Of a stretch of DNA of 64,000 nucleotides, positions 10,284 through 24,956 are shown in pieces. The notes under the pieces are model-generated. The model saw nothing but the letters and a program-made list of their open reading frames with translations, made no database searches and was not told the DNA's origin. Source of the DNA: Delphinus delphis (lineage: Eukaryota > Chordata > Mammalia > Artiodactyla > Delphinidae); assembly GCF_949987515.2 (NCBI RefSeq), contig NW_027192658.1:2976001-3040000 (forward strand), given 5' to 3'. How positions within the stretch are numbered: position 1 is the stretch's first letter; each line of letters begins with the position of its first letter. A program made the position numbers and the translations under genes.

Positions 10284-13200
10284 CCAAGCAAGCTTGCAAA
10301 GGAAATCTGCACTACAATGAAGTCTCACTTCCCCCCGGTCAAAAGGGCCATCTGAAAAAAGTGTAAAATCCAGAAAGGCAACAGGCCATTGAGAACTGGG
10401 AGCCTTGTTATGCTGATGGGCGGGATGTAAATTGCCAAGAGACACTAGGGAGAAGTGTATGGTGTTTCCTGAAACATCTAAAAAACAAAGCAACAGAGCC
10501 TAGGGCACTTCCACTTATGGTCCTATAGCTTAGGGAAATTAAAATCAAAAAGACACAGCCACCCCAAAGTTTGGAACGGCTCTGTTTACAAGAACCTCGT
10601 TTACAGTACAAGTTCAACATCGCAGAAAGTGAAAAATGGATAAAGAAGTTGTGGTATTCACTTACAAAGCAATATCACTCAGCAATGAAATCTATGTCAT
10701 CAGGCCTGTAGCAGCACAATGAGTGGATTCAGGTATGATGATTCTAACTGAAGTAAGTCACACAGAAAAAGAAACATCATAAGATATCAGTAATACACGG
10801 AATGGAAACTTGGCTACAAAGGAACTGAATTACAGAACAGAACAGGGTCTCAAACTTAGAAAACCAACTTATGCTTGCTTAAGGGTAAAGGTGAGTTGGG
10901 ATGCTGCATAAAACCAGAGATTGAAATGAGCACAGATAAAGTTCCTTAAGCCAAATATGGAATAGACAAGAGCTACTCCTTGCTCAACGAAATGGACTCA
11001 ACACCGCATATTAAACGCCTAAGAATGTACCTGACTAGTAAGTATCTTAAAACCTATGGATTGCTATGTGTCCGAAAGAGAATCAAGCGTGTGTACAGGG
11101 GCATAAACGCAGCAGTGATAGGATTGGAGAGGTTCGGTGAGCAAATGAAGACCGTTTTAAGTCATATTGCATGGTACCCATTCCACGGGTTTCAACTACC
11201 CAGGTTTTAGGTATTCTTCCTTCAGCTAAAACATGCATGTGGAACCCAGAGTATGATCAACCATGTGATCGGGAGACGTGTTCAAATATGTCTCAGTTTT
11301 CGTACCCTGGTACTCGGGTGCAACATTCCAGACGCTTTACTAACACTCTCCCCACTTGGAGAGTCAGCACCTTTAACCTCCTGTTTGGCCCAGTTTGCAA
11401 TTTCTGCGGAAGATGAACAGGAATAGCGAGAACCAATGAGAGACTAGCTGGAGGTGTCTGGACGGGCAAATTTAACTCTCATTTCCCACCCGGTAGAGGA
11501 ATTAACCAAAGGCTCAGCATGCCGGGCCGGAACAAGATTAGGTCCCGAAGCCATCCTGCGGTGTTGCGGCCAGGTCACAAGAAAGCGAGTTGAAGAAAGG
11601 AGCTCAGGGGCACTGTAATTCACAAACCTGCAGAGTTATAAATGACAGCTATCGTCCAAAAATAGACTGAAGTAAGGCTGCCAAGAGGACTTGAAAGCGG
11701 GGCAGAATTGCAGGAAACCGATTTCAGGAGGTAGACTGGAATTGCATTGAAAGCATAGGAAAAGAGGCAGAACGTCCACAATGATGCACTTGGCCAAAAA
11801 GGGCATATGCGTTTTTTCCTGAATATATTCAGGAAAAAACGCATATGCCCTTTTTGGCCAACCAAGAAGCTTGCAAAGGAAATCTGCACTACAATGAAGT
11901 CTCACTTCCCCTCGGTCAAAAGGGCCATCTGAAAAAAGTGTAAAATCCAGAAAGGCAGGACAGGCCATGGAGAACTGGGAGCCTTGTTATGCTGATGGGC
12001 GGGATGTAAATTGCCAACAGACACTCGGGAGAAGTGTATGGTGTTTCCTGAAACATCTAAAAAACAAAGCAACAGAGCCTAGGGCACTTCCACTTATGGT
12101 CCTATAGCTTAGGGAAATTAAAATCAAAAAGACACAGCCACCCCAAAGTTTGGGACGCCGCCGTTTACAAGAACCTCGTTTACCGTACAAGTTCAATATC
12201 ACAGAAAGTGAAAAATGGATAAAGAACTTGTGGTACTTACGTACAATGCAGTATCACTCAGCAATGAAATCTATGTCATCAGGCCCGTAGCAGCATAATG
12301 AGTGGATATAGGTACGATGATTCTAACTGAAATAAGTCACACAGAAAAAGAAACATCATAAGATATCACTAATACACGGAATGTAAACTTGGCTACACAG
12401 GAACTGCATTCCAAAACAGAACAGGGTCTCACATTTAGAAAACCAACTTATGCTTGCTTAAGGGGAAAGGTGAGTTGGGGTGCTGCATAAAACCAGAGAT
12501 TGAAATGAGCACAGATAAAGTTCCTTAAGCCAAATATGGAATAGACAAGAGCTACTCCTTGCTCAACGAAATGGACTCAACACCGCATATTAAACGCCTA
12601 AGAATGTACCTGACTAGTAAGTATCTTAAAACCTATGAATTGCTATGTCTCCGAAGGGGAATCAAGCATGTGTACAGGGGCATAAACGCAGCAGTGATAG
12701 GATTGGAGAGGTTCGGTGAGCAAATGAAGACCCTTTGAAGTCATATTGCATGGTACCCATTCCACGGGTTTCAACTACCCAGGTTTTAGGTATTCTTCCT
12801 TCAGCTAAAACATGCATGTGGAACCCAGAGTATGATCAACCATGTGATCGGGAGACGTGTTCAAATATGTCTCAGTTTTCGTACCCTGGTACTCGGGTGC
12901 AACATTCCAGACGCTTTACTAACACTCTCCCCACTTGGAGAGTCAGCACCTTTAACCTCCTGTTTGGCCCAGTTTGCAATTTCTGCGGAAGATGAACAGG
13001 AATAGCGAGAACCAATGAGAGACTAGCTGGAGGTGTCTGGACGGGCAAATTTAACTCTCATTTCCCACCAGGAAGAGGAATTAACCAAAGGCTCAGCGTG
13101 CCGTGCCAGAACAAGATTAGGGCCTGAAGCCATCCTGCGGTGTTGCGGCCAGCTCACAAGAAAGCGAGTTGAAGAAAGGAGCTCAGGGGCACTGTAATTC

Positions 13201-16200
13201 ACAAACCTGCAGAGTTATAAATGACAGCTATCGTCCAAAAATAGACTGAAGTAAGGCTGCCAAGAGGACTTGAAAGCGGGGCAGAATTGAAGGAAACCGA
13301 TTTCAGGAGGTAGACTGGAATTGCATTGAAAGCATAGGAAAAGAGGCAGAACGTCCACAATGATGCACTTGGCCAAAAAGGGCGTATGCGTTTTTTCCTG
13401 AATATATTCAGGAAAAAACGCATACGCCCTTTTTGGCCAACCAAGCAAGCTTGCAAAGGAAATCTGCACTACAATGAAGTCTCACTTCCCCCCGGTCAAA
13501 AGGGCCATCTGAAAAAAGTGTAAAATCCAGAAAGGCAGGACAGGCCATGGAGAACTGGGAGCCTTGTTATGCTGATGGGCGGGATGTAAATTGCCAAGAG
13601 ACACTAGGGAGAAGTGTATGGTGTTTCCTGAAACATCTAAAAAACAAAGCAACAGAGCCTAGGGCACTTCCACTTATGGTCCTATATCTTAGGGAAATTA
13701 AAATCAAAAAGACACAGCCACCCCAAAGTTTGGGACGCCTCCGTTTACAAGAACCCCGTTTACCGTACAAGTTCAATATCACAGAAAGTGAAAAATGGAT
13801 AAAGAACTTGTGGTACTTACGTACAATGCAGTATCACTCAGCAATGAAATCTATGTCATCAGGCCCGTAGCAGCATAATGAGTGGATTCAGGTACGATGA
13901 TTCTAACTGAAATAAGTCACACAGAAAAAGAAACATCATAAGATATCAGTAATACACGGAATGGAAACTTGGCTACAGAGGAACTGAATTACAGAACAGA
14001 ACAGGGTCTCAAATTTAGAAAACCAACTTATGCTTGCTTAAGGGTAAAGGTGAGTTGGGGTGCTGCATAAAACCAGAGATTGAAATGAGCACAGATAAAG
14101 TTCCTTAAGCCAAATATGGAATAGACAAGAGCTACTCCTTTCTCAACGAAATGGACTCAACACCGCATATTAAACGCCTAAGAATGTACCTGACTAGTAA
14201 GTATCTTAAAACCTATGGATTGCTATGTCTCTGAAGGGGAATCAAGCATGTGTACAGGGGCATAAACGCAGCAGTGATAGGAATGGAGAGGTTCGGTGAG
14301 CAAATGAAGACCGTTTTAAGTCATATTGCATGGTACCCATTCCACGGGTTTCAACTACCCAGGTTTTAGGTATTCTTCCTTCAGCTAAAACATGCATGTG
14401 GAACCCAGAGTATGATCAACCATGTGATCGGGAGACGTGTTCAAATATGTCTCAGTTTTCGTACCCTGGTCCTCGGGTGCAACATTCCAGACGCTTTACT
14501 AACACTCTCCCCACTTGGAGAGTCAGCACCTTTAACCTCCTGTTTGGCCCAGTTTGCAATTTCTGCGGAAGATGAACAGGAATAGCGAGAACCAATGAGA
14601 GGCTAGCTGGAGGTGTCTGGACGGGCAAATTTAACTCTCATTTCCCACCAGGAAGAGGAATTAACCAAAGGCTCACCATGCCGGGCCGGAACAAGATTAG
14701 GGCCTGAAGCCATCCTGCGGTGTTGCGGCCAGGTCACAAGAAAGCGAGTTGAAGAAAGGAGCTCAGGGGCACTGTAATTCACAAACCTGCAGAGTTATAA
14801 ATGACAGCTATCGTCCAAAAATAGACTGAAGTAAGGCTGCCAAGAGGACTTGAAAGCGGGGCAGAATTGCAGGAAACCGATTTCAGGAGGTAGACTGGAA
14901 TTGCATTGAAAGCATAGGAAAAGAGGCAGAACGTCCACAATGATGCACTTGGCCAAAAAGGGCGTATGCGTTTTTTCCTGAATATATTCAGGAAAAAACG
15001 CATACGCCCTTTTTGGCCAACCAAGCAAGCTTGCAAAGGAAATCTGCACTACAATGAAGTCTCACTTCCCCCCGGTCAAAAGGGCCATCTGAAAAAAGTG
15101 TAAAATCCAGAAAGGCAACAGGCCATGGAGAACTGGGAGCCTTGTTATGCTGATGGGCGGGATGTAAATTGCCAACAACCACTCGGGAGAAGTGTATGGT
15201 GTTTCCTGAAACATCTAAAAAACAAAGCAACAGAGCCTAGGGCACTTCCACTTATGGTCCTATAGCTTAGGGAAATTAAAATCAAAAAGACACAGCCACC
15301 CCAAAGTTTGGGATGCCTCCGTTTACAAGAACCTCGTTTACCGTACAAGTTCAATATCACAAAAAGTGAAAAATGGATAAAGAACTTGTGGTACTTACGT
15401 ACAATGCAGTATCACTCAGCAATGAAATCTATGTCATCAGGCCCGTAGCAGCATAATGAGTGGATTCAGGTACGATGATTCTAACTGAAATAAGTCACAC
15501 AGAAAAAGAAACATCATAAGATATCACTAATACACGGAATGTAAACTTGGCTACACAGGAACTGCATTCCAAAACAGAACAGGGTCTCAAATTTAGAAAA
15601 CCAACTTATGCTTGCTTCAGGGGAAAGGTGAGTTGGGTTGCTGCATAAAACCAGAGATTGAAATGAGCACAGATAAAGTTCCTTAAGCCAAATATGGAAT
15701 AGACAAGAGCTACTCCTTGCTCAACGAAATGGACTCAACACCGCATATTAAACGCCTAAGAATGTACCTGACTAGTAAGTATCTTAAAACCTATGGATTG
15801 CTATGTCTCCGAAAGAGAATCAAGCATGTGTACAGGGGCATAAACGCAGCAGTGATAGGATTGGAGAGGTTCGGTGAGCAAATGAAGACCCTTTGAAGTC
15901 ATATTGCATGGTACCCATTCCACGGGTCTCAACTCTCCAGGTTTAAGGTATTCTTCCTTCAGCTAAAACATGCATGTGGAACCCAAGTATGATCAACCAT
16001 GTGAACGGGAGACGTGTTCAAATATGTCTCAGTTTTCCTCCCCTGGTACTCGGGTGCAACATTCCAGACACTTTGCTAACACTCTCACCACTTGGAGAGT
16101 CAGCGTCTTTAACCTCCTGTTTGGCCCAGTTTGCAATTTCTGCAGAAGATGAACAGGAATAGCGAGAACCAATGAGAGGCTAGCTGGAGGTGTCTGGACG

Positions 16201-17059
16201 GGCAAATTTAACTCTCATTTCCCACCAGGAAGAGGAAATAACCAAAGGCTCAGCGTGCCATACCGGAACCAGATTAGGGCCTGAAGCCATCCTGCGGTGT
16301 TGCGGCCAGCTCAAAAGAAAGCGAGTTGAAGAAAGGAGCTCAGGGGCACTGTAATTCACAAACCTGCAGAGTTATAAATGACAGCTATTGTCCAAAAATA
16401 GACTGAAGTAAGGCTGCCAAGAGGACTTGAAAGCGGGGCAGAATTGCAGGAAACCGATTTCAGGAGGTAGACTGAAATTGCATTGAAAGCATAGGAAAAG
16501 AGGCAGAACGTCCACAATGATGCACTTGGCCAAAAAGGGCGTATGCGTTTTTTCCTGAATATATTCAGGAAAAAACGCATACACCCTTTTTGGCCAACCA
16601 AGCAAGCTTGCAAAGGAAATCTGCACTACAATGAAGTCTCACTTCCCCCCGGTCAAAAGGGCCATCTGAAAAAAGTGTAAAATCCAGAAAGGCAGGACAG
16701 GCCATGGAGAACTGGGAGCCTTGTTATGCTGATGGGCGGGATGTAAATTGCCAACAGACACTCGGGAGAAGTGTATGGTGTTTCCTGAAACATCTAAAAA
16801 ACAAAGCAACAGAGCCTAGGGCACTGCCACTTATGGTCCTATAGCTTAGGGAAATTAAAATCAAAAAGACACAGCCACCCCAAAGTTTGGGACGCCTCTG
16901 TTTACAAGAACCTCGTTTACAGTACAAGTTCAACATCGCAGAAAGTGAAAAATGGATAAAGAAGTTGTGGTATTTACTTACAAAGCAATATCACTCAGCA
17001 ATGAAATCTATGTCATCAGGCCCGTAGCAGCATAATGAGTGGATTCAGGTACGATGATT

Positions 17060-20000
17060 CTAACTGAAATAAGTCACACAGAAAAAGAAACATCATAAGA
17101 TATCAGTAATACACGGAATGTAAACTTGGCTACACAGGAACTGAATTACAGAACAGAAGAGGGTCTCAAATTTAGAAAACCAACTTATGCTTGCTTAAGG
17201 GTAAAGGTGAGTTGGGGTGCTGCATAAAACCAGAGATTGAAATGAGCACAGATAAAGTTCCTTAAGTCAAATATGGAATAGACAAGAGCTACTCCTTGCT
17301 CAACGAAATGGACTCAACACCGCATATTAAACGCCTAAGAATGTACCTGACTAGTAAGTATCGTAAAACCTATGGATTGCTATGTCTCCAAAAGAGAATC
17401 AAGCATGTGTACAGGGGCATAAACGCAGCAGTGATAGGATTGGAGAGGTTCGGTGAGCAAATGAAGACCCTTTGAAGTCATATTGCATGGTACCCATTCC
17501 ACGGGTTTCAACTACCCAAGTTTAAGGTATTCTTCCTTCAGCTAAAACATGCATGTGGAACCCAAGTATGATCAACCATGTGAACGGGAGACGTGTTCAA
17601 ATATGTCTCAGTTTTCCTCCCCTGGTACTCGGGTGCAACATTCCAGACGCTTTACTAACACTCTCCCCACTTGGAGAGTCAGCGCCTTTAACCTCCTGTT
17701 TGGCCCAGTTTGCAATTTCTGCGGAAGATGAACAGGAATAGCGAGAACCAATGAGAGGCTAGCTGGAGGTGTCTGGACGGGCAAATTTAACTCTCATTTC
17801 CCACCAGGAAGAGGAAATAACCAAAGGCTCAGCGTGCCGTACCGGAGCCAGATTAGGGCCTGAAGCCATCCTGCGGTGTTGCGGCCAGCTCAAAAGAAAG
17901 CGAGTTGAAGAAAGGAGCTCAGGGGCACTGTAATTCACAAACCTGCAGAGTTATAAATGACAGCTATCGTCCAAAAATAGACTGAAGTAAGGCTGCCAAG
18001 AGGACTTGAAAGCGGGGCAGAATTGCAGGAAACAGATTTCAGGAGGTAGACTGGAATTGCATTGAAAGCATAGGAAAAGAGGCAGAACGTCCACAATGAT
18101 GCACTTGGCCAAAAAGGGCGTATGCGTTTTTTCCTGAATATATTCAGGAAAAAACGCATACGCCCTTTTTGGCCAACCAAGCAAGCTTGCAAAGGAAATC
18201 TGCACTACAATGAAGTCTCACTTCCCCCCGGTCAAAAGGGCCATCTGAAAAAAGTGTAAAATCCAGAAAGGCAGGACAGGCCCTGGAGAACTGGGAGCCT
18301 TGTTATGCTGATGGGCGGGATGTAAATTGCCAACAACCACTCGGGAGAAGTGTATGGTGTTTCCTGAAACATCTAAAAAACAAAGCAACAGAACCTAGGG
18401 CACTTCCACTTATGGTCCTATAGCTTAGGGAAATTAAAATCAAAAAGACACAGCCACCCCAAAGTTTGGAACGGCTCTGTTTACAAGAACCTCGTTTACA
18501 GTACAAGTTCAACATCGCAGAAAGTGAAAAATGGATAAAGAAGTTGTGGTATTTACTTACAAAGCAATATCACTCAGCAATGAAATCTGTGTCATCAGGC
18601 CCTTAGCAGCACAATGAGTGGATTCAGGTATGATGATTCCAACTGAAGTAAGTCACACAGAAAAAGAAACATCATAAGATATCAGTAATACACGGAATGT
18701 AAACTTGGCTACACAGGAACTGAATTACAGAACAGAACAGGGTCTCAAATTTAGAAAACCAACTTATGCTTGCTTAAGGGTAAAGGTGAGTTGGGGTGCT
18801 GCATAAAACCAGAGATTGAAATGAGCACAGATAAAGTTCCTTAAGTCAAATATGGAATAGACAAGAGCTACTCCTTGCTCAACGAAATGGACTCAACACC
18901 ACATATTAAACGCCTAAGAATGTACCTGACTAGTAAATATCTTAAAACCTATGGATTGCTATGTCTCCGAAAGAGAATCAAGCATGTGTACAGGGGCATA
19001 AACGCAGCAGTGATAGGATTGGAGAGGTTCGGTGAGCAAATGAAGACCCTTTGAAGTCATATTGCATGGTACCCATTACACGGGTCTTAACTCTCCAGGT
19101 TTAAGGTATTCTTCCTTCAGCTAAAACATGCATGTGGAACCCAAGTATGATCAACCATGTGAACGGGAGACGTGTTAAAATATGTCTCAGTTTTCCTCCC
19201 CTGGTACTCGGGTGCAACATTCCAGACGCTTTACTAACACTCTCCCCACTTGGAGAGTCAGCGCCTTTAACCTCCTGTTTGGCCCAGTTTGCAATTTCTG
19301 CGGAAGATGAACAGAAAGAGCGAGAACCAATGAGAGACTAGCTGGAGGTGTCTGGACGGGCAAATTTAACTCTCATTTCCCACCAGGAAGAGGAAATAAC
19401 CAAAGGCTCAGCGTGCCGTCCCGGAACCAGATTAGGGCCTGAAGCCATCCTGCGGTGTTGCGGCCAGGTCACAAGAAAGCGAGTTGAAGAAAGGAGCTCA
19501 GGGGCACTGTAATTCACAAACCTGCAGAGTTATAAATGACAGCTATCGTCCAAAAATAGACTGAAGTAAGGCTGCCAAGAGGACTTGAAAGCGGGGCAGA
19601 ATTGCAGGAAACCGATTTCAGGAGGTAGACTGGAATTGCACTGAAAGCACAGGAAAAGAGGCAGAACGTCCACAATGATGCACTTGGCCAAAAAGGGCGT
19701 ATGCGTTTTTTCCTGAATATATTCAGGAAAAAACGCATACGCCCTTTTTGGCCAACCAAGTAAGCTTGCAAAGGAAATCTGCACTACAATGAAGTCTCAC
19801 TTCCCCCCGGTCAAAAGGGCCATCTGTAAAAAGTGTAAAATCCAGAAAGGCAGGACAGGCCATGGAGAACTGCGAGCCTTGTTATGCTGATGGGCGGGAT
19901 GTAAATTGCCAACAACCACTTGGGAGAAGTGTATGGTGTTTCCTGAAACATCTAAAAAACAAAGCAACAGAACCTAGGGCACTTCCACTTATGGTCCTAT

Positions 20001-23000
20001 AGCTTAGGGAAATTAAAATCAAAAAGACACAGCCACCCCAAAGTTTGGAACGGCTCTGTTTACAAGAACCTCGTTTACAGTACAAGTTCAACATCGCAGA
20101 AAGTGAAAAATGGATAAAGAAGTTGTGGTATTCACTTACAAAGCAATATCACTCAGCAATGAAATCTGTGTCATCAGGCCCTTAGCAGCACAATGAGTGG
20201 ATTCAGGTATGATGATTCTAACTGAAGTAAGTCACACAGAAAAAGAAACATCATAAGATATCAGTAATACACGGAATGTAAACTTGGCTACACAGGAACT
20301 GAATTACAGAACAGAACAGGGTCTCAAATTTAGAAAACCAACTTATTCTTGCTTAAGGGTAAAGGTGAGTTGGGGTGCTGCATAAAACCAGAGATTGAAA
20401 TGAGCACAGATAAAGTTCCTTAAGCCAAATATGGAATAGACAAGAGCTACTCCTTGCTCAACGAAATGGACTCAACACCCCATATTAAACGCCTAAGAAT
20501 GTACCTGACTAGTAAGTATCTTAAAACCTATGGATTGCTATGTCTCCGAAAGAGAATCAAGCATGTGTACAGGGGCATAAACGCAGCAGTGATAGGATTG
20601 GAGAGGTTTGGTGAGCAAATGAAGACCCTTTGAAGTCATATTGCATGGTACCCATTCCACGGGTTTCAACTACCCAGGTTTAAGGTATTCTTCCTTCAGC
20701 GAAAACATGCATGTGGAACCTAGAGTATGATCAACCATGTGATCGGGAGACGTGTTCAAATATGTCTCAGTTTTCCTCCCCTGGTACTCGGGTGCAACAT
20801 TCCAGACGCTTTAGTAACACTCTCCCCACTTGGAGAGTCAGTCCCTTTAACCTCCTGTTTGGCCCAGTTTGCAATTTCTGCGGAAGATGAACAGGAATAG
20901 CGAGAACCAATGAGAGGCTAGCTGGAGGTGTCTGGACGGGCAAATTTAACTCTCATTTCCCACCAGGAAGAGGAATTAACCAAAGGCTCAGCATGCCGTA
21001 CCGGAGCCAGATTAGGGCCTGAAGCCATCCTGCGGTGTTGCGGCCAGGTCACAAGAAAGCGAGTTGAAGAAAGGAGCTCAGGGGCACTGTAATTCACAAA
21101 CCTGCAGAGTTATAAATGACAGCTATCGTCCAAAAAGAGACTGAAGTAAGGCTTCCAAGAGGACTTGAAAGCGGGGCAGAATTGCAGGAAACCGATTTCA
21201 GGAGGTAGACTGGAATTGCATTGAAAGCATAGGAAAAGAGGCAGAACGTCCACAATGATGCACTTGGCCAAAAAGGGCGTATACGTTTTTTCCTGAATAT
21301 ATTCAGGAAAAAACGCATACGCCCTTTTTGGCCAACCAAGCAAGCTTGCAAAGGAAATCTGCACTACAATGAAGTCTCACTTCCCCCCGGTCAAAAGGGC
21401 CATCTGTAAAAAGTGTAAAATCCAGAAAGGCAGGACAGGCCATGGAGAACTGGGAGCCTTGTTATGCTGATGGGCGGGATGTAAATTGCCAACAACCACT
21501 TGGGAGAAGTGTATGGTGTTTCCTGAAACATCTAAAAAACAAAGCAACAGAACCTAGGGCACTTCCACTTATGGTCCTATAGCTTAGGGAAATTAAAATA
21601 AAAAAGACACAGCCACCCCAAAGTTTGGAACGGCTCTGTTTACAAGAACCTCGTTTACAGTACAAGTTCAACATCGCAGAAAGTGAAAAATGGATAAAGA
21701 AGTTGTGGTATTTACTTACAAAGCAATATCACTCAGCAATGAAATCTGTGTCATCAGGCCCTTAGCAGCACAATGAGTGGATTCAGGTATGATGATTCTA
21801 ACTGAAGTAAGTCACACAGAAAAAGAAACATCATAAGATATCAGTAATACACGGAATGTAAACTTGGCTACACAGGAACTGAATTACAGAACAGAACAGG
21901 GTCTCAAATTTAGAAAACCAACTTATGCTTGCTTCAGGGGAAAGGTGAGTTGGGTTGCTGCATAAAACCAGAGATTGAAATGAGCACAGATAAAGTTCCT
22001 TAAGCAAATATGGAATAGACAAGAGCTACTCCTTGCTCAACGAAATGGACTCCACACCGCATATTAAACGCCTAAGAATGTACCTGACTAGTAAGTATCT
22101 TAAAACCTATGGATTGCTATGTCTCCGAAAGAGAATCAAGCATGTGTACAGGGGCATAAACGCAGCAGTGATAGGATTGGAGAGGTTCGGTGAGCAAATG
22201 AAGACCCTTTGAAGTCATATTGCATGGTACCCATTCCACGGGTCTCAACTCTCCAGGTTTAAGGTATTCTTCCTTCAGCTAAAACATGCATGTGGAACCT
22301 AGAGTATGATCAACCATGTGATCGGGAGACGTGTTCAAATATGTCTCAGTTTTCGTACCCTGGTACTCGGGTGCAACATTCCAGAAGCTTTACTAACACT
22401 CTCCCGACTTGGAGAGTCAGTCCCTTTAACCTCCTGTTTGGCCCAGTTTGCAATTTCTGCGGAAGATGAACAGGAATAGCGAGAACCAATGAGAGGCTAG
22501 CTGGAGGTATCTGGACGGGCAAATTTAACTCTCATTTCCCACCAGGAAGAGGAAATAACCAAAGGCTCAGCGTGCCGTACCGGAACCAGATTAGGGCCTG
22601 AAGCCATCCTGCGGTGTTGCAGCCAGCTCAAAAGAAAGCGAGTTGAAGAAAGGAGCTCAGGGGCACTGTAATTCACAAACCTGCAGAGTTATAAATGACA
22701 GCTATCGTCCAAAAATATACTGAAGTAAGGCTGCCAAGAGGACTTGAAAGCGGGGCAGAATTGCAGGAAACAGATTTCAGGAGGTAGACTGGAATTGCAT
22801 TGAAAGCATAGGAAAAGAGGCAGAACGTCCACAATGATGCACTTGGCCAAAAAGGGCGTATGCGTTTTTTCCTGAATATATTCAGGAAAAAACGCATACG
22901 CCCTTTTTGGCCAACCAAGTAAGCTTGCAAAGGAAATCTGCACTACAATGAAGTCTCACTTCCCCCCGGTCAAAAGGGCCATCTGAAAAAAGTGTAAAAT

Positions 23001-24956
23001 CCAGAAAGGCAGGACAGGCCATGGAGAACTGGGAGCCTTGTTATGCTGATGGGCGGGATGTAAATTGCCAACAACCACTTGGGAGAAGTGTATGGTGTTT
23101 CCTGAAACATCTAAAAAACAAAGCAACAGAACCTAGGGCACTTCCACTTATGGTCCTATAGCTTAGGGAAATTAAAATCAAAAAGACACAGCCACCCCAA
23201 AGTTTGGAACGGCTCTGTTTACAAGAACCTCGTTTACAGTACAAGTTCAACATCGCAGAAAGTGAAAAATGGATAAAGAAGTTGTGGTATTTACTTACAA
23301 AGCAATATCACTCAGCAATGAAATCTGTGTCATCAGGCCCTTAGCAGCACAATGAGTGGATTCAGGTATGATGATTCTAACTGAAGTAAGTCACACAGAA
23401 AAAGAAACATCATAAGATATCAGTAATACACGGAATGTAAACTTGGCTACACAGGAACTGAATTACAGAACAGAACAGGGTCTCAAATTTAGAAAACCAA
23501 CTTATTCTTGCTTAAGGGTAAAGGTGAGTTGGGGTGCTGCATAAAACCAGAGATTGAAATGAGCACAGATAAAGTTCCTTAAGCCAAATATGGAATAGAC
23601 AAGAGCTACTCCTTGCTCAACGAAATGGACTCAACACCCCATATTAAACGCCTAAGTATGTACCTGACTATTAAATATCTTAAAACCTATGGATTGCTAT
23701 GTCTCCGAAAGAGAATCAAGCATGTGTACAGGGGCATAAACGCAGCAGTGATAGGATTGGAGAGGTTTGGTGAGCAAATGAAGACCCTTTGAAGTCATAT
23801 TGCATGGTACCCATTCCACGGGTTTCAACTACCCAGGTTTAAGGTATTCTTCCTTCAGCGAAAACATGCATGTGGAACCTAGAGTATGATCAACCATGTG
23901 ATCGGGAGACGTGTTCAAATATGTCTCAGTTTTCCTCCCCTGGTACTCGGGTGCAACATTCCAGACGCTTTAGTAACACTCTCCCCACTTGGAGAGTCAG
24001 TCCCTTTAACCTCCTGTTTGGCCCAGTTTGCAATTTCTGCGGAAGATGAACAGGAATAGCGAGAACCAATGAGAGGCTAGCTGGAGGTGTCTGGACGGGC
24101 AAATTTAACTCTCATTTCCCACCAGGAAGAGGAATTAACCAAAGGCTCAGCGTGCCGTACCGGAGCCAGATTAGGGCCTGAAGCCATCCTGCGGTGTTGC
24201 GGCCAGGTCACAAGAAAGCGAGTTGAAGAAAGGAGCTCAGGGGCACTGTAATTCACAAACCTGCAGAGTTATAAATGACAGCTATCGTCCAAAAATAGAC
24301 TGAAGTAAGGCTTCCAAGAGGACTTGAAAGCGGGGCAGAATTGCAGGAAACCGATTTCAGGAGGTAGACTGGAATTGCATTGAAAGCATAGGAAAAGAGG
24401 CAGAACGTCCACAATGATGCACTTGGCCAAAAAGGGCGTATACGTTTTTTCCTGAATATATTCAGGAAAAAACGCATACGCCCTTTTTGGCCAACCAAGC
24501 AAGCTTGCAAAGGAAATCTGCACTACAATGAAGTCTCACTTTCCCCCGGTCAAAAGGGCCATCTGAAAAAAGTGTAAAATCCAGAAAGGCAGGACAGGCC
24601 ATGGAGAACTGGGAGCCTTGTTATGCTGATGGGCGGGATGTAAATTGCCAACAGACACTCGGGAGAAGTGTATGGTGTTTCCTGAAACATCTAAAAAACA
24701 AAGCAACAGAGCCTAGGGCACTGCCACTTATAGTCCTATAGCTTAGGGAAACTAAAATCAAAAAGACACAGCCACCCGAAAGTTTGGGACGCCTCTGTTT
24801 ACAAGAACCTCGTTTACAGTACAAGTTCAACATCGCAGAAAGTGAAAAATGGATAAAGAAGTTGTGGTATTTACTTACAAAGCAATATCACTCAGCAATG
24901 AAATCTATGTCATCAGGCCCTTAGCATCACAATGAGTGGATTCAGGTATGATGATT
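17060..24956 (+). repeat. Five-monomer higher-order repeat, copy A (~7,897 bp)
   Basis: Private variants of each monomer recur five monomers later. Examples: GACAGGCCCTGGAGAAC at about 18,273, 26,172 and 34,069; AACAGAAAGAGCGAG at about 19,312, 27,208 and 35,105; CTTCAGCGAAAACATG at about 20,694 and 28,592; GAAGAGGGTCTC at about 17,156 and 25,053. Copies A and B differ at only a few sites that I could find, such as GTTAAAATA against GTTCAAATA at about 19,176 and 27,070, and a 1-bp indel near 22,005. Copy A begins just after a stretch (about 16,990-17,060) that still differs from the equivalent part of copy B. The exact start is uncertain by about 100 bp. Confidence 0.85.

Larger units (their letters stand above)
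568..12240 (+). repeat. Higher-order region with alternating monomer types (~3,158-bp dimer)
   Basis: Two haplotypes of the L1-derived segment alternate. Type 1 reads CTCTGTTTACAAGAACCTCG and then AAGAAGTTGTGGTATTTACT; type 2 reads CTCCGTTTACAAGAACCCCG and then AAGAACTTGTGGTACTTAC. Type 1 follows palindromes 738, 3896, 7054 and 10212; type 2 follows 2318, 5474, 8632 and 11790. Other variants keep the two-monomer period: the GGCAACAGGCCATTGAG variant at about 4,062, 7,221 and 10,379, and the paired changes CAGGACACCGATTT and GAAGTTTCAC in the 5.4 and 8.6 kb monomers, 3,158 bp apart. Alternation ends after about 12.2 kb, where three type 2 monomers follow in a row (palindromes 11790, 13369 and 14949). 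Edges are approximate. Confidence 0.8.

Noticed and set aside
13547..13870. Plus-strand 107-codon frame
   Set aside because: It exists only because one stop codon is changed in this monomer (TATATCTTAGG for TATAGCTTAGG). The equivalent frame is broken in neighbouring monomers, and it runs through fossil L1 sequence.
22380..22395. Extra HindIII site (AGAAGCTTTAC) as a possible functional change
   Set aside because: It is a simple small change in one monomer, shared with its five-monomer homologue near 30,280. It is useful as a marker but has no other significance.
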